A DNA stretch of 64,000 nucleotides from NCBI RefSeq assembly GCF_029936995.1, contig NZ_JAPYRE010000002.1:434001-498000 (forward strand), in the 5' to 3' direction. The stretch comes from Henriciella sp. (GTDB lineage Bacteria > Pseudomonadota > Alphaproteobacteria > Caulobacterales > Hyphomonadaceae). The position numbers and the translations under genes were made by a program. Numbering within the stretch: position 1 is the first letter of the stretch; each line of letters starts with the position of its first letter. Positions 26,542-34,541 of this stretch are shown here, in pieces. The notes beneath the pieces were generated by a model. That model saw nothing but the letters and a program-made list of their open reading frames with translations. It was not told where the DNA came from and did no database searches.

Positions 26542-27351
26542 TCAAAGAGCCGAGCGGCGCAGGGATATCAGGGCCTGCTCGAACACCTCTTCGCTGGCTG
26601 CGCAGACAATCTGCGAACCGAGCTTTGCCTCGTTGCCACGCCAGTCCCGTGCAATGCCACCTGCGCCGCGCACGACCGGAATGAGAGCGGCGACATCATG
26701 GGCCTGAAGGCCCGTTTCACAGACAAGGTCGATCGTGCCCCCGGCAAGACGAGCATAGCCATACGCATCCAGGCCGTAGCGGCTGATCCGCGCAGTGTGG
26801 CGCAGATGGGTCCAAGCTCCCTGTTCTGGCGGGGTCATGATGAAGGGGTCGGTGGTCGCGATGACAGCATCGCGCAGGTCATTGCAGGCAGAAACATGCA
26901 GCTGCGTACGCGTGCCGTCCTTTTCCAGGAATGTACCGGATGGCCCGCCGATATAGCGTTCACCGAGAACCGGCTGGTCGATCATGCCCAGGACGGGGTG
27001 GCCGTCCGGATCGACAAGCGCGATCAGTGTGGTCCAGACGGGCAGACCGGCGAGGAAAGCGCGCGTGCCGTCAATTGGGTCGATCAGCCATGTCCAGCCG
27101 GAGGTGCCTTCCTGGCGACCGAATTCCTCGCCATCAATACCGTCATCCGGCCTTTCTGCGGCGAGTATCTCGCGTATGGCTTCTTCTGCGGCCTTGTCGG
27201 CGACGGTTACCGGATCATAGCGCACCCCTGTGCCGCCCTTGTTCTCGGCAGCGACACCACTGCGGAAATGCGGGCGGATTGCTGTCCAGGCGACATCGGC
27301 GAGCCGGCGGGCCAGCTTCAGGGTGCTGTCTTCATTGAATGGCGCAGTCAT
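26542..27351 (-). CDS. hisN: Inositol monophosphatase-family phosphatase, probable histidinol-phosphatase
   Basis: 269 residues. It is a Mg-dependent phosphatase with the motifs DGIDGEEFG (motif 1 Glu), WLIDPIDGTRAFLAG (motif 2) and GLQAHDVAALIPVV (motif 3). The short insertion pattern and the YGLDAYGYARLAGG segment resemble HisN, the histidinol-phosphate phosphatase of alphaproteobacteria and actinobacteria. Inositol-1-phosphate or fructose-1,6-bisphosphate activity cannot be excluded. ATG 27351 is chosen over the adjoining GTG 27354. No other histidine gene is nearby. Confidence 0.8.
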   Translation of the reverse strand: MTAPFNEDSTLKLARRLADVAWTAIRPHFRSGVAAENKGGTGVRYDPVTVADKAAEEAIREILAAERPDDGIDGEEFGRQEGTSGWTWLIDPIDGTRAFLAGLPVWTTLIALVDPDGHPVLGMIDQPVLGERYIGGPSGTFLEKDGTRTQLHVSACNDLRDAVIATTDPFIMTPPEQGAWTHLRHTARISRYGLDAYGYARLAGGTIDLVCETGLQAHDVAALIPVVRGAGGIARDWRGNEAKLGSQIVCAASEEVFEQALISLRRSAL

Positions 27352-27384
27352 CACGGCCCGCTTTGAGCCAGCCGGGAGCAGGCG

Positions 27385-27777
27385 TCAAGCCGCGCCGCTA
27401 TCGCTCTGATCGCCTTCAAGCGCTTTTGCGAGGTCAAGCAGGCGCCGCCGGGGGCGTTCATCAAGCCGGTAATAGGCGCGGACAAGCTCAAGTGTCTCTT
27501 TCTGGCTCAGTATGTCGCCATCGAGACGTTCGGCGTCATTGGCGGCCAGGAGGTCATCACTGTCCATGCCGTCAAAAAAGTACTGAACCGATACATTCAG
27601 GGCCTTCGACAGGTCGAACAGTCTCGACGATGTCATACGGTTTGCGCCACACTCGTATTTCTGGATCTGCTGGAAGCGTACTCCGACCTCACCGGCAAGT
27701 TCTTGCTGTGTCAGTCCCAGCAGCCTCCGGCGGCGGCGCAGTCTCTTGCCAACGTGCAGGTCGGTCGTATCGGTCAT
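27385..27777 (-). CDS. XRE-family transcriptional regulator (PraR/PhrR-like)
   Basis: 130 residues. A basic N-terminus (GKRLRRRRRLLGLTQ) leads into a Cro/CI-type HTH, QQELAGEVGVRFQQIQKYE, then the dimerisation part MTSSRLFDLSKALNVSVQYFF. This is the small HTH family known in rhizobia as PraR/PhrR, involved in quorum sensing, biofilm or symbiosis control. ATG 27777 has GGAG 10 nt upstream and is preferred to the long frame from 27894. Its upstream region carries several TTGC/GCAA motifs and the promoter of a divergent sRNA candidate, so autoregulation and control of that RNA are plausible. Confidence 0.82.
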   Translation of the reverse strand: MTDTTDLHVGKRLRRRRRLLGLTQQELAGEVGVRFQQIQKYECGANRMTSSRLFDLSKALNVSVQYFFDGMDSDDLLAANDAERLDGDILSQKETLELVRAYYRLDERPRRRLLDLAKALEGDQSDSGAA

Positions 27778-27912
27778 ATGTGGTTCTCCAGTCGAGAAAT
27801 TCCGGTATGGGCGTCCCGGATTGAATGTCTGGAGATCTCCCGAGCAAACTTCGTGCCGGGCATGTGTGCCAGCTTGCCGCATGCAGAAATGCAAGGATCA
27901 TGGATTTTGCCC

Positions 27913-27940
27913 TTGCAATTTGTGCGCCGCACAATAATAT
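27913..27940 (+). promoter_or_regulatory. Predicted sRNA promoter with embedded dyad
   Basis: TTGCAA (27913-27918) and TAATAT (27935-27940) are separated by 16 bp. The spacer holds a perfect dyad TTGTGC-GCC-GCACAA (27919-27933), a position suited to a repressor. The dyad shares a TGC-N3-GCA core with the one before phaZ. Confidence 0.45.
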
Positions 27941-27946
27941 GAGTTT

Positions 27947-28025
27947 CAGCACTGCGGTGCTAACGCCTTCTGGCGTTTCCTCCCTTTACCTTTTTGGCCG
28001 TGCCTTTTGGCACGGCCTTTTTTTT
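27947..28025 (+). ncRNA. Candidate trans-acting sRNA with anti-Shine-Dalgarno linker
   Basis: About 75-80 nt. It comprises hairpin AGCAC-TGCG-GTGCT (27948-27961), hairpin AACGCC-TTCT-GGCGTT (27962-27977), a single-stranded pyrimidine linker with TCCTCCC (27978-27984), and a strong terminator. The orientation is certain from the T-run: no plus-strand gene lies upstream that could need this terminator, since both flanking genes are on the minus strand. The CCUCC linker between stable hairpins is the design of alphaproteobacterial sRNAs that pair with ribosome-binding sites. The 5' end is inferred from the promoter. It overlaps the stop codon of the amidohydrolase gene on the other strand. Confidence 0.65.
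27996..28025 (+). terminator. Rho-independent terminator of the sRNA candidate
   Basis: Perfect 9-bp stem GGCCGTGCC/GGCACGGCC with a TTTT loop and eight T after it. On the minus strand only an A-run precedes and no T-run follows, so it is one-directional. Confidence 0.92.
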
Positions 28026-28911
28026 ACGGGCAGATGCGCAGGGAAAGCTGGACGACTTCGGCCATCATGTCCTGTAGCACGTCTCTCAGGGCGTCGGCCT
28101 GGGGCAGCAGTTCGACATTCATCTCATCCAGATAGAGGGCGCGGTTTATCTCGATCTGCAATGCGTGCGCGCCCCGCTGTGGCCGGCCATACATGCGCGT
28201 CGTGTAACCGCCGGCATAGGGTGCATTCCGTGTTACGCTGAGGCCATGCTTGCGGAATGTGCGTTCAGCGAGGCCCGTCAGCTTGCTTGTGCAGCTCGAG
28301 CCGAACCTGTCGCCGAGGACAATGTCAGGCAGGTTCGGGCGGCCGGGCTGTCGCGACGGCATGGAGTGCATGTCGAGCAGGATCATGCTGCCAAAATCCT
28401 GACGCAGTGCAGCAATTTCGTCGCCGAGCGCCTGATGATAGGGCGCGTGAGTCCCGAGAAGCCGGGCTTCGCCATCCGCCGTGCTCAGCTTTTTCGCATA
28501 AATCGTTTCCCCGCCCGCACCAATGCGGGGCAGGCAGCCCAGACCTGCCTGGACTCGCGGTGTCGGCGTGGCGACAGGGCCGGGCGGGCGTCCCTCGAAC
28601 ATGCCGGCATCGAGTTCTCGCGGATCGCGGTTGAGGTCGACATAGGAACGCGCATGTGTTGCTGCGATCAGGGTCGCTCCGAGGTCCGGTGCCTTGTCTA
28701 TGAGCCTGTCGACATAGGCATCTTCGGTCCGCCGCAAGTCCATGAGCGGAACGCACAGGTTTGATACCAGGGCCTCGGGATAGTGTGTGCCGCTATGCGG
28801 GGACGCGATAAGCACGGGGGCGCGCTCATCCTGGGGGCGCGCGAGCGTGTAGGCTCTTTCAGGTCTTGCGGGGCCTTCAAGCGGGCCTTGTTCTTTTTCC
28901 ACAACGCTCAT
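28024..28911 (-). CDS. N-formylglutamate amidohydrolase family protein
   Basis: 295 residues. The family hydrolyses N-formylglutamate to formate and glutamate at the end of one histidine degradation route. Typical segments are LIASPHSGTHYPE (metal-binding His), YVDLNRDPRELD, ILLDMHSMPS and ALQIEINRALYLDE. No other hut gene is nearby, so the physiological substrate may differ. The gene stops inside the terminator T-run of the opposite-strand sRNA candidate. It is divergent from cpdR. Confidence 0.9.
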   Translation of the reverse strand: MSVVEKEQGPLEGPARPERAYTLARPQDERAPVLIASPHSGTHYPEALVSNLCVPLMDLRRTEDAYVDRLIDKAPDLGATLIAATHARSYVDLNRDPRELDAGMFEGRPPGPVATPTPRVQAGLGCLPRIGAGGETIYAKKLSTADGEARLLGTHAPYHQALGDEIAALRQDFGSMILLDMHSMPSRQPGRPNLPDIVLGDRFGSSCTSKLTGLAERTFRKHGLSVTRNAPYAGGYTTRMYGRPQRGAHALQIEINRALYLDEMNVELLPQADALRDVLQDMMAEVVQLSLRICP

Positions 28912-29028
28912 TATCAGGATGGTTTACCAATTCAGGGTGAGGTCAAGTGCATATCACGTTCACGCGGAATTTACCCGCAGTGTGCTCTGTGGGATTATAG
29001 AATTCAATTCATACCGGGGCATGGGCCG

Positions 29029-29388
29029 ATGAGCAAAATCCTTCTGGCTGAAGATGACGAGATGATGCGGACGTTTCTCGCCGCATCGCTCAAGCGTGCA
29101 GGCCATGAAGTGCAGCACTATGAGGATGGCGAGACCGCGCTCTCGGCGCTCGAACGCGAAGTCTTCGACCTGCTGCTTACCGATATCGTGATGCCGGGGA
29201 TTGACGGCATCGAACTTGCCCGGCGCGGTGCGGAGCTCGATCCGGCGATGAAGATTGTTTTCATTACGGGATTTGCGGCTGTAGCCCTTGCTTCTGGTGC
29301 GCCAACGCCTGCTGGCGCGAAAATCCTGTCGAAGCCTTTCCACCTTCGTGAGCTTGTTGAAGAAGTCGACCGGGTGATCGCGGCCTGA
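29029..29388 (+). CDS. cpdR: CpdR-like single-domain response regulator
   Basis: 119 residues, a bare receiver domain. Acidic pocket AEDDE, phosphoacceptor Asp52 in LLTDIVMPGIDG, and the conserved Thr and Lys in FITGFAAVAL and LSKPFHLREL. The FITGFAAVA segment and lack of an output domain match CpdR, which in Caulobacter is dephosphorylated by the CckA-ChpT pathway and then primes ClpXP for degradation of cell-cycle proteins. Start ATG 29029 is the family N-terminus. tRNA-Val follows 67 bp later. Confidence 0.88.
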   Translation: MSKILLAEDDEMMRTFLAASLKRAGHEVQHYEDGETALSALEREVFDLLLTDIVMPGIDGIELARRGAELDPAMKIVFITGFAAVALASGAPTPAGAKILSKPFHLRELVEEVDRVIAA

Positions 29389-29455
29389 CATTCACAGTCA
29401 TTACGGGCTTGACTTCGGCGCCTCCAGGTCCGATTAGGGCCGCTTCCAGACGGAT

Positions 29456-29530
<75 letters not shown>

Positions 29531-29845
29531 TCTTTTCCAGAAAATTCGGCTTCTGCCTTTTAACCAGTATTCATGGGCCTGAGCGGCCTGTGAGGCGGCT
29601 GATTTGAATTTTTATTATATCATATAGAATACTCTATAAGTATTAATTTCTGGCGCATTGCGACTCAATTGCGGCTTGTGTTTTATTCTATAAATATCAG
29701 TGACTTGCGAAGGTGCTCTTTGTTGCGGGCCGTATGGCCGGTAAAAGTCGAAAGTCTATAGCAGCACTCTGGTAACTTTTGCGCCCGGATAATCCACCTG
29801 AAAGCTAGGAAATCAACCTCAAACGCGTCCTGCGTTAAGGTTTAT
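29531..29845. other. AT-rich intergenic region after tRNA-Val
   Basis: 315 bp with markedly lower GC than the rest of the window and no credible ORF. It contains runs of A/T around 29607-29650, including the dyad AATACT-CTATA-AGTATT (29628-29644). No second copy of the tRNA 3' end (attachment repeat) was seen here. It probably holds the promoter of the tadE/tadG-like genes. Confidence 0.6.
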
Positions 29846-30301
29846 ATGCCGAAAGCTGGAAGGGGGAGTTTTGTGGGTAGAATAAATTATAAATATAAAA
29901 AATGCATTCATGGTGTTGCGGCTGTAGAGTTTGCAATAATTACTCCAGTATTCATGCTTATGCTTCTGGGTATTATTGCGTATGGCGTGTTTTTCGGTGC
30001 CGCCAATTCGGTCCAGCAGCTAGCAGCGAATAGTGCGCGCGCGGCTATGGGCGGTCTGGACATCGAGGAAAGACAGGCGCTCGTCGACAGCTATGTCGAA
30101 ACTTATCTTTCCAAGGACGGTCTTTTGGTCGACGACCACCTGACAGTCGTTGTCGAGCCACATGACGATGATGGCACTCTGCTATCGGTTCGAGTCGCAT
30201 ACGATGCCCGCGAATTACCGGTCTGGAATCTGTATGCCGGGCTGCCGCTTCCACAAAAAATCATAGAGCGCAATGCGCTGATCAGAACAGGGGGGTCCTG
30301 A
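29846..30301 (+). CDS. TadE-like pseudopilin
   Basis: 151 residues. A short basic N-terminus is followed by GVAAVEFAIITPVFMLMLLG, the TadE-like start with the family's hydrophobic helix and Glu, then an extracytoplasmic domain. TadE proteins are minor pseudopilins of Flp/Tad systems, cut by a prepilin peptidase. GTG 29873 with AGGGGGAG just upstream is an alternative start. The first part is AT-rich compared with neighbours. No other tad gene (secretin, ATPase, prepilin peptidase) is in the window; these would have to be elsewhere in the genome. Confidence 0.75.
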   Translation: MPKAGRGSFVGRINYKYKKCIHGVAAVEFAIITPVFMLMLLGIIAYGVFFGAANSVQQLAANSARAAMGGLDIEERQALVDSYVETYLSKDGLLVDDHLTVVVEPHDDDGTLLSVRVAYDARELPVWNLYAGLPLPQKIIERNALIRTGGS

Positions 30302-30302
30302 G

Positions 30303-32033
30303 ATGGGGGGATTTGGAAAAGCCTGGGCGGTGGTTTCCGGCTGGCCAGCTAATGCGCGTGGGAATGTCGCAGTCATTGCGGCCATTTGTGCGCCAATGAT
30401 CGCAGTCATGGCGGCTCTCGCGGTAGATACAGGCGTCATTGCTTCAGAAGAGCGGCGCATGCAGGGGCTGGTCGATATTGCTGCGATAAGTGCGGCTGGC
30501 GATATCGAGAATGCAAAACAGGCAGCTTACTCGGCCCTCGCCGTGAACGGCTTCGGCGGCAAGTACACGGTCAACGCGGAAACGGGCGCGCTGTCTGACA
30601 AGCTCAAGGCGCGGCTGGACGAAAGTGTGAATGTCGCAACCGGGCGCTACAAGCCTGATCCGGAGATGCGCTTCGCCAGCCGGTTCGTTGAGGGCGGTTA
30701 CCCCGTAAATGCGGTTCGGGTGCGGATCGAGAGAGAACAGCCCCGCTATTTTGGAGCTTTTGCCAACGGGCGTCAGGATATCGTTGTAACCGGTACTGCC
30801 GCTGTAACCTCGGAAGCGGCAATTTCGGTCGGCTCCAGGCTGCTTGGCCTGAACGACGGCATCCTGAATTCCCTGCTGAGTAAACTCACAGGCTCGGAGG
30901 TCGAACTTTCAGTCATGGACTATCGCGCGCTGGCGAAGGCTGATGTCGATTTGCTCAAGATGTTCGATGCGCTTGCGACAGACCTGGAGCTTGATGCTGC
31001 CACGTATGACGATGTTCTGGATTTCAATGTCGCGCTCGCTGATCTCGCGGATGCCATGGCCGAAGTGGCAGGGGATGACTCACGCGCCATTGCGGCGCTT
31101 GGATCCCTGGCGGGGATACCGGGCTTCGCTGAGGTCACAGTGCCGTTGGCGACGCTGTTTGACCTTGGGTCGGCGGGCAGCGCGTCGCTGGGAACCCCGG
31201 CCAAGGGGCTCGATCTGAATGTTGATGCCCTCCAGATGCTTTCGGCTGGTGCAATCGTGTCGAATGGGGAGAACCAGATTGATCTCGATCTCGATGCGGA
31301 TGTACCGGGGCTGGTCGCGGTCAAGGCGTCTCTCCTGGTCGGAGAGCGGCCACGGGGCACAACCTGGTTTTCCCTTTCTGATCATTCTGGCGGTGTCGCA
31401 TCGACCGCACAGGCTCGTCTCTTCCTTGAAACCAAGTTGGCCGGCCTCGACCTGCTTGGAGGGGACCTCGTCCGCCTGCCGCTATATCTGGAACTGGCCC
31501 CGGCTGAGGCCACTGTGTCCAGCGTGGTGTGCAAGTCCGGCCGGCAGGCTGCAGACCGGGTGGATATCGATGTGACGCCCGGCATCCTGACGCTGCGAAT
31601 CGCGGACCTGAAAAGCGGGATTGAATCTGTGACCCGGACGCAGAGGTTCCGGCCCGCAGAAATCCTGGATGCGCGTCTGGTCAGGATAAAGGCATCTGCC
31701 CATTCCAGCATGGTTTCCAGCGAGCCGACGCGTCTTCGTTACTATTCCCGCGAGATCGGAAGTGGTGAGCCGAAAACAGCGAGAACGCAGGATGTGCTGG
31801 GTGAAGCGCTGGAATCGGCTGTGCGCGATCTTGAGCTGGATGTGGATGTGGCGGGCTTGAGCCTGGTGTCGCCAAAAGTCGTGCAGAAGCTTGTCGGCGG
31901 TGTGCTCGGGGAAGCTGTCGAACCGGTCGATGAGCTGGTGTTCAACCTGACCACGGCGCTCGGCCTGGGGCTCGGTGAAGCTGATGTCTGGGTCCACGAT
32001 GCGCGGTGCAATCGTTCGGTTCTCGTTCAGTAA
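30303..32033 (+). CDS. TadG-like protein (putative Flp pilus-assembly TadG N-terminal domain)
   Basis: 576 residues. The N-terminal part GNVAVIAAICAPMIAVMAAL is a membrane helix followed by AVDTGVIASEERRMQGLVDI, the TadG-like N-terminal domain. The long rest (about 110-576) is extracytoplasmic, has only two or three cysteines, and I recognise no von Willebrand-type MIDAS motif or other domain in it. It begins 1 bp after the tadE-like stop, so the two genes form an operon. A role at the cell surface is inferred from the N-terminus only. Confidence 0.72.
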   Translation: MGGFGKAWAVVSGWPANARGNVAVIAAICAPMIAVMAALAVDTGVIASEERRMQGLVDIAAISAAGDIENAKQAAYSALAVNGFGGKYTVNAETGALSDKLKARLDESVNVATGRYKPDPEMRFASRFVEGGYPVNAVRVRIEREQPRYFGAFANGRQDIVVTGTAAVTSEAAISVGSRLLGLNDGILNSLLSKLTGSEVELSVMDYRALAKADVDLLKMFDALATDLELDAATYDDVLDFNVALADLADAMAEVAGDDSRAIAALGSLAGIPGFAEVTVPLATLFDLGSAGSASLGTPAKGLDLNVDALQMLSAGAIVSNGENQIDLDLDADVPGLVAVKASLLVGERPRGTTWFSLSDHSGGVASTAQARLFLETKLAGLDLLGGDLVRLPLYLELAPAEATVSSVVCKSGRQAADRVDIDVTPGILTLRIADLKSGIESVTRTQRFRPAEILDARLVRIKASAHSSMVSSEPTRLRYYSREIGSGEPKTARTQDVLGEALESAVRDLELDVDVAGLSLVSPKVVQKLVGGVLGEAVEPVDELVFNLTTALGLGLGEADVWVHDARCNRSVLVQ

Positions 32034-32124
32034 GGCAAATATGGGGGGCGACATTCACACCGAAAATGTCTATCAATAAAAGCTATAAATGTAGATTGAT
32101 GTATAGGATTTTCACGGGGGCGAG

Positions 32125-32763
32125 ATGGCGAGACCCGCAGGCGTTCGCAATCAGGATTTTGAGGTCAAACGTCGAGTGCTGCTGCAAAAACTAACGGATT
32201 ATGCGTTGCAAGATGGCGTCGAGCTGCCGTCCTTTCGCCAGCTGGCGATTGCAGCGGAGACATCTGAACCGACGCTTAGACATTATTTTAGCAATCGCAG
32301 CGGTGTTGTGGTCGCTATAATGGAGTACCTGCACGATATATCCGGCTACATGCGAGACGGCCTCAGTAAGCCGGATAACAGTATCAGGGAAGGGCTTGAG
32401 AGTTACCATGAGAAGCTCATGGACTTCATGCGCAACAGTCGACTGATCGTAGCGCACGCGTTTGGCATCCGGGAAAGCATGTCAGATGCCGCTGCTCGAG
32501 AGGCGTATCTGAAGTATCTTCTCATGCCGAGTGCGGATGCCCTGACAGAAAAGCTGGCACATACTGAGGGTGGCCCTGAAAATCATGATACAGCGCATGC
32601 GGCCGCCATGATGTTGATGTCTTCCTCCCTGATGATGATTCTTCACCAGGAGCTGCTTGATGGTAAGAAGCACATGCCCATAGATGTCGATTGGTATCTG
32701 AGCCTTGTGAGGAACTGGCTGCGGGATGGTCTGGAAGCCAATCCGGAGGGATTAGACAACTAG
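32125..32763 (+). CDS. TetR-type transcriptional regulator, paralogue A
   Basis: 212 residues. The N-terminal HTH comprises LPSFRQLAIAAETSEPTLRHYF. The C-terminal ligand/dimer domain is all-helical. It is about two-thirds identical over the first 60 residues to the regulator at 57787-58434, including MARPxGVxNQD and AIAAETSEPTL, so the two share ancestry and perhaps operator type. It follows the tadE/tadG pair by 91 bp on the same strand. Its last 12 bp overlap the threonine aldolase gene on the other strand. Targets are unknown. Confidence 0.82.
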   Translation: MARPAGVRNQDFEVKRRVLLQKLTDYALQDGVELPSFRQLAIAAETSEPTLRHYFSNRSGVVVAIMEYLHDISGYMRDGLSKPDNSIREGLESYHEKLMDFMRNSRLIVAHAFGIRESMSDAAAREAYLKYLLMPSADALTEKLAHTEGGPENHDTAHAAAMMLMSSSLMMILHQELLDGKKHMPIDVDWYLSLVRNWLRDGLEANPEGLDN

Positions 32764-33774
32764 TTTGGAGAGGCGTTCCACTGTGTCTTCACCGGTCTTC
32801 CAGTTGGTTACCAGCCTGTAGCTGCCCTCAAGCCAGGGATAGAAGCTGGCACCGGCCTGGCGCAGCGCATCAGCAACCTTGTTATCAAGGCGCACGAATA
32901 TCTCATTGCCCTGTACCGCGTGAAGCAACTCCGTTCCTGGATGCTTGCAAAGCATGTCTGCCACCTGTTTCGCGCGCTGGTTGGCCGTTGCGGCAAGATC
33001 GAGCCACAATCCGCCGTCCAGCATGGCAAGCGCCTGTGCCGACAGATAACGCATCTTGGGCGGCATATGCCCGGCGCGCTTGGCGCGGGCGCGAAGCTCT
33101 GGAGCCTTTTTCCGGGCCTCGCCAAAAAGAATGATGATCTCACAGCCAACAGCGCCGGTCTTCGTCAGGCCAAGGCAGAGCACGTCGATACCAGCCTGCC
33201 AGCTCATCTCTGCGAGGGAAGCGCCTGTATTCACAAGCGCATTCGCGATCCGCGCGCCGTCTAGATGAACGGTGAGCCCGGCTTCCCTTGCCAGCGCGGC
33301 ATAATGGGCAAGGGTTTCGCGGGAATAGGCTGTTCCGCTCTCTGTCAGGTTCGTGAGTGACAGGACGTGAGCAGGGGTTTCGTGAACAAACCCGTGATCA
33401 ATGGCGGCCAGGGCCTGACGCAGGGCGGTCTCGTCAATCTGTGCGCCCTTCCCGCCGAGGAGCTGCAGCTTGCCGCCGCCGGAAAAGAACTCAGGCGCAC
33501 CGCGTTCATCGCGGGCGATATGGGATTCTTCGTGACACAGGACTGCACCGGTTGGCGGGCAGAAGCAGGAGAGTGCCAAAGCGTTCGAGGCGGTGCCGGA
33601 GGCGCAAAGCCAGAACTCAAAGTCTTCGGTTTCAAGTGTGCGCGCCAACACCTCGCGCAGGTGCTTACTGACAGAATCATTGCCATAGCTGGGCTCTGTG
33701 CCGGAATTCACACGCGCCATTGCTTCAAGGACGGCGGGGTGGGCTGGCGCGGAGGTGTCAGACGAAAAATCCAT
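32752..33774 (-). CDS. ltaE: Low-specificity L-threonine aldolase
   Basis: 340 residues, PLP-dependent fold type I. It cleaves L-threonine and allo-threonine to glycine and acetaldehyde. Family features are MDFSSDTSAPAHPAV at the N-terminus, the PLP-ring-binding LDGARIANA (Asp172) and the Schiff-base Lys205 in LGLTKTGAVG. The GHMPPKMRYLSAQ segment is also typical. Its start touches the SDR gene stop (1-bp overlap), suggesting an operon of antiporter, SDR and ltaE. Confidence 0.9.
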   Translation of the reverse strand: MDFSSDTSAPAHPAVLEAMARVNSGTEPSYGNDSVSKHLREVLARTLETEDFEFWLCASGTASNALALSCFCPPTGAVLCHEESHIARDERGAPEFFSGGGKLQLLGGKGAQIDETALRQALAAIDHGFVHETPAHVLSLTNLTESGTAYSRETLAHYAALAREAGLTVHLDGARIANALVNTGASLAEMSWQAGIDVLCLGLTKTGAVGCEIIILFGEARKKAPELRARAKRAGHMPPKMRYLSAQALAMLDGGLWLDLAATANQRAKQVADMLCKHPGTELLHAVQGNEIFVRLDNKVADALRQAGASFYPWLEGSYRLVTNWKTGEDTVERLSKLVV

Positions 33775-34541
33775 CAGTCAGGCGTATCCGGCGTTTGCCA
33801 CATGAGGTGCTGGCCGCCATCTGTGGCAATCATCTGCCCCGTGACGCTGCTGGCGGCGATCAGGTAACGCAGGGCGCGTACGATCTCGTCGGGGCTTGAG
33901 CCTTCCTGCGTCAGCGTCGCGCGGCGTTCGGCGTCAAATTCGTCTTCGCTCTGGTGAACACTTTGCAGGGTGGGACCGGGCCCGATTCCATTCACGCGTA
34001 TGTTCGGTGCCAGCGCCTGGGCGAGGGTTTGGGTTGCGGTCAGGAGGCTCGCCTTGGAAAGCGTGTAGGAGAAGAATTGCGGATTGAGCTTCCAGACCCG
34101 CTGGTCGATCAGGTTCACAATCAGGCCCTTCATACGTTCGGGCAGTGCGTTGGCGAAGGCCTGCGAAAGCGCGACGGGCGCACGCAGATTGGCCTCGAAG
34201 TGGAGGTCCCACGTCTGGCGGTCATGATTGCGGGCAGTATCGTCCTCGAAGATCGAGGCTGAGTTGACGAGTAGCGTCAGTGGTCCGCCAAGTTGCTCGG
34301 ATGCGGCGGGGATCAGTGCGGCGAGGTCTTTCTCTTCGGTGAGGTCGCCCTGAACGGTTACGGCCCTGCCGCCATGTGCTTCGATAGCCTGGGCTGCCTC
34401 CCGGGCGCCTTCTGCGGAAGACCTGTAATGCACGGCAACGGCCCAGCCGTCTTCGCCAAGCGCTTCTGCCATTGCGCGGCCAATGCGTTTGCCCGCTCCG
34501 GTAATGAGGGCCCTTTTTTCCTGCACCGTCCTAGCCACCAA
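33774..34541 (-). CDS. SDR reductase, pteridine reductase/FolM-like
   Basis: 255 residues. Rossmann start ALITGAGKRIGRAMAEAL and catalytic Tyr159/Lys163 (YTLSK). The usual catalytic Ser is replaced by Asp in NLIDQRVWKLNP; the same exchange is known for pteridine reductase PTR1 and dihydromonapterin reductase FolM. The TGAGKRIG loop and the DQR arginine fit that group. It may therefore make tetrahydromonapterin or reduce dihydrofolate using NADPH. A fatty-acid or sugar substrate is possible. It overlaps the antiporter gene by 11 bp and ltaE by 1 bp. Confidence 0.75.
   Translation of the reverse strand: MVARTVQEKRALITGAGKRIGRAMAEALGEDGWAVAVHYRSSAEGAREAAQAIEAHGGRAVTVQGDLTEEKDLAALIPAASEQLGGPLTLLVNSASIFEDDTARNHDRQTWDLHFEANLRAPVALSQAFANALPERMKGLIVNLIDQRVWKLNPQFFSYTLSKASLLTATQTLAQALAPNIRVNGIGPGPTLQSVHQSEDEFDAERRATLTQEGSSPDEIVRALRYLIAASSVTGQMIATDGGQHLMWQTPDTPD

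Noticed and set aside
25515..26684. 389-codon plus-strand ORF opposite glnD
   Set aside because: Antisense shadow of glnD; the composition mirrors the opposite frame and no motif is visible.
29531..29845. Attachment-site repeat of tRNA-Val marking an integrated island
   Set aside because: No second copy of the tRNA 3' end was found in the gap, and no integrase is in the window, so integration remains a suspicion only.
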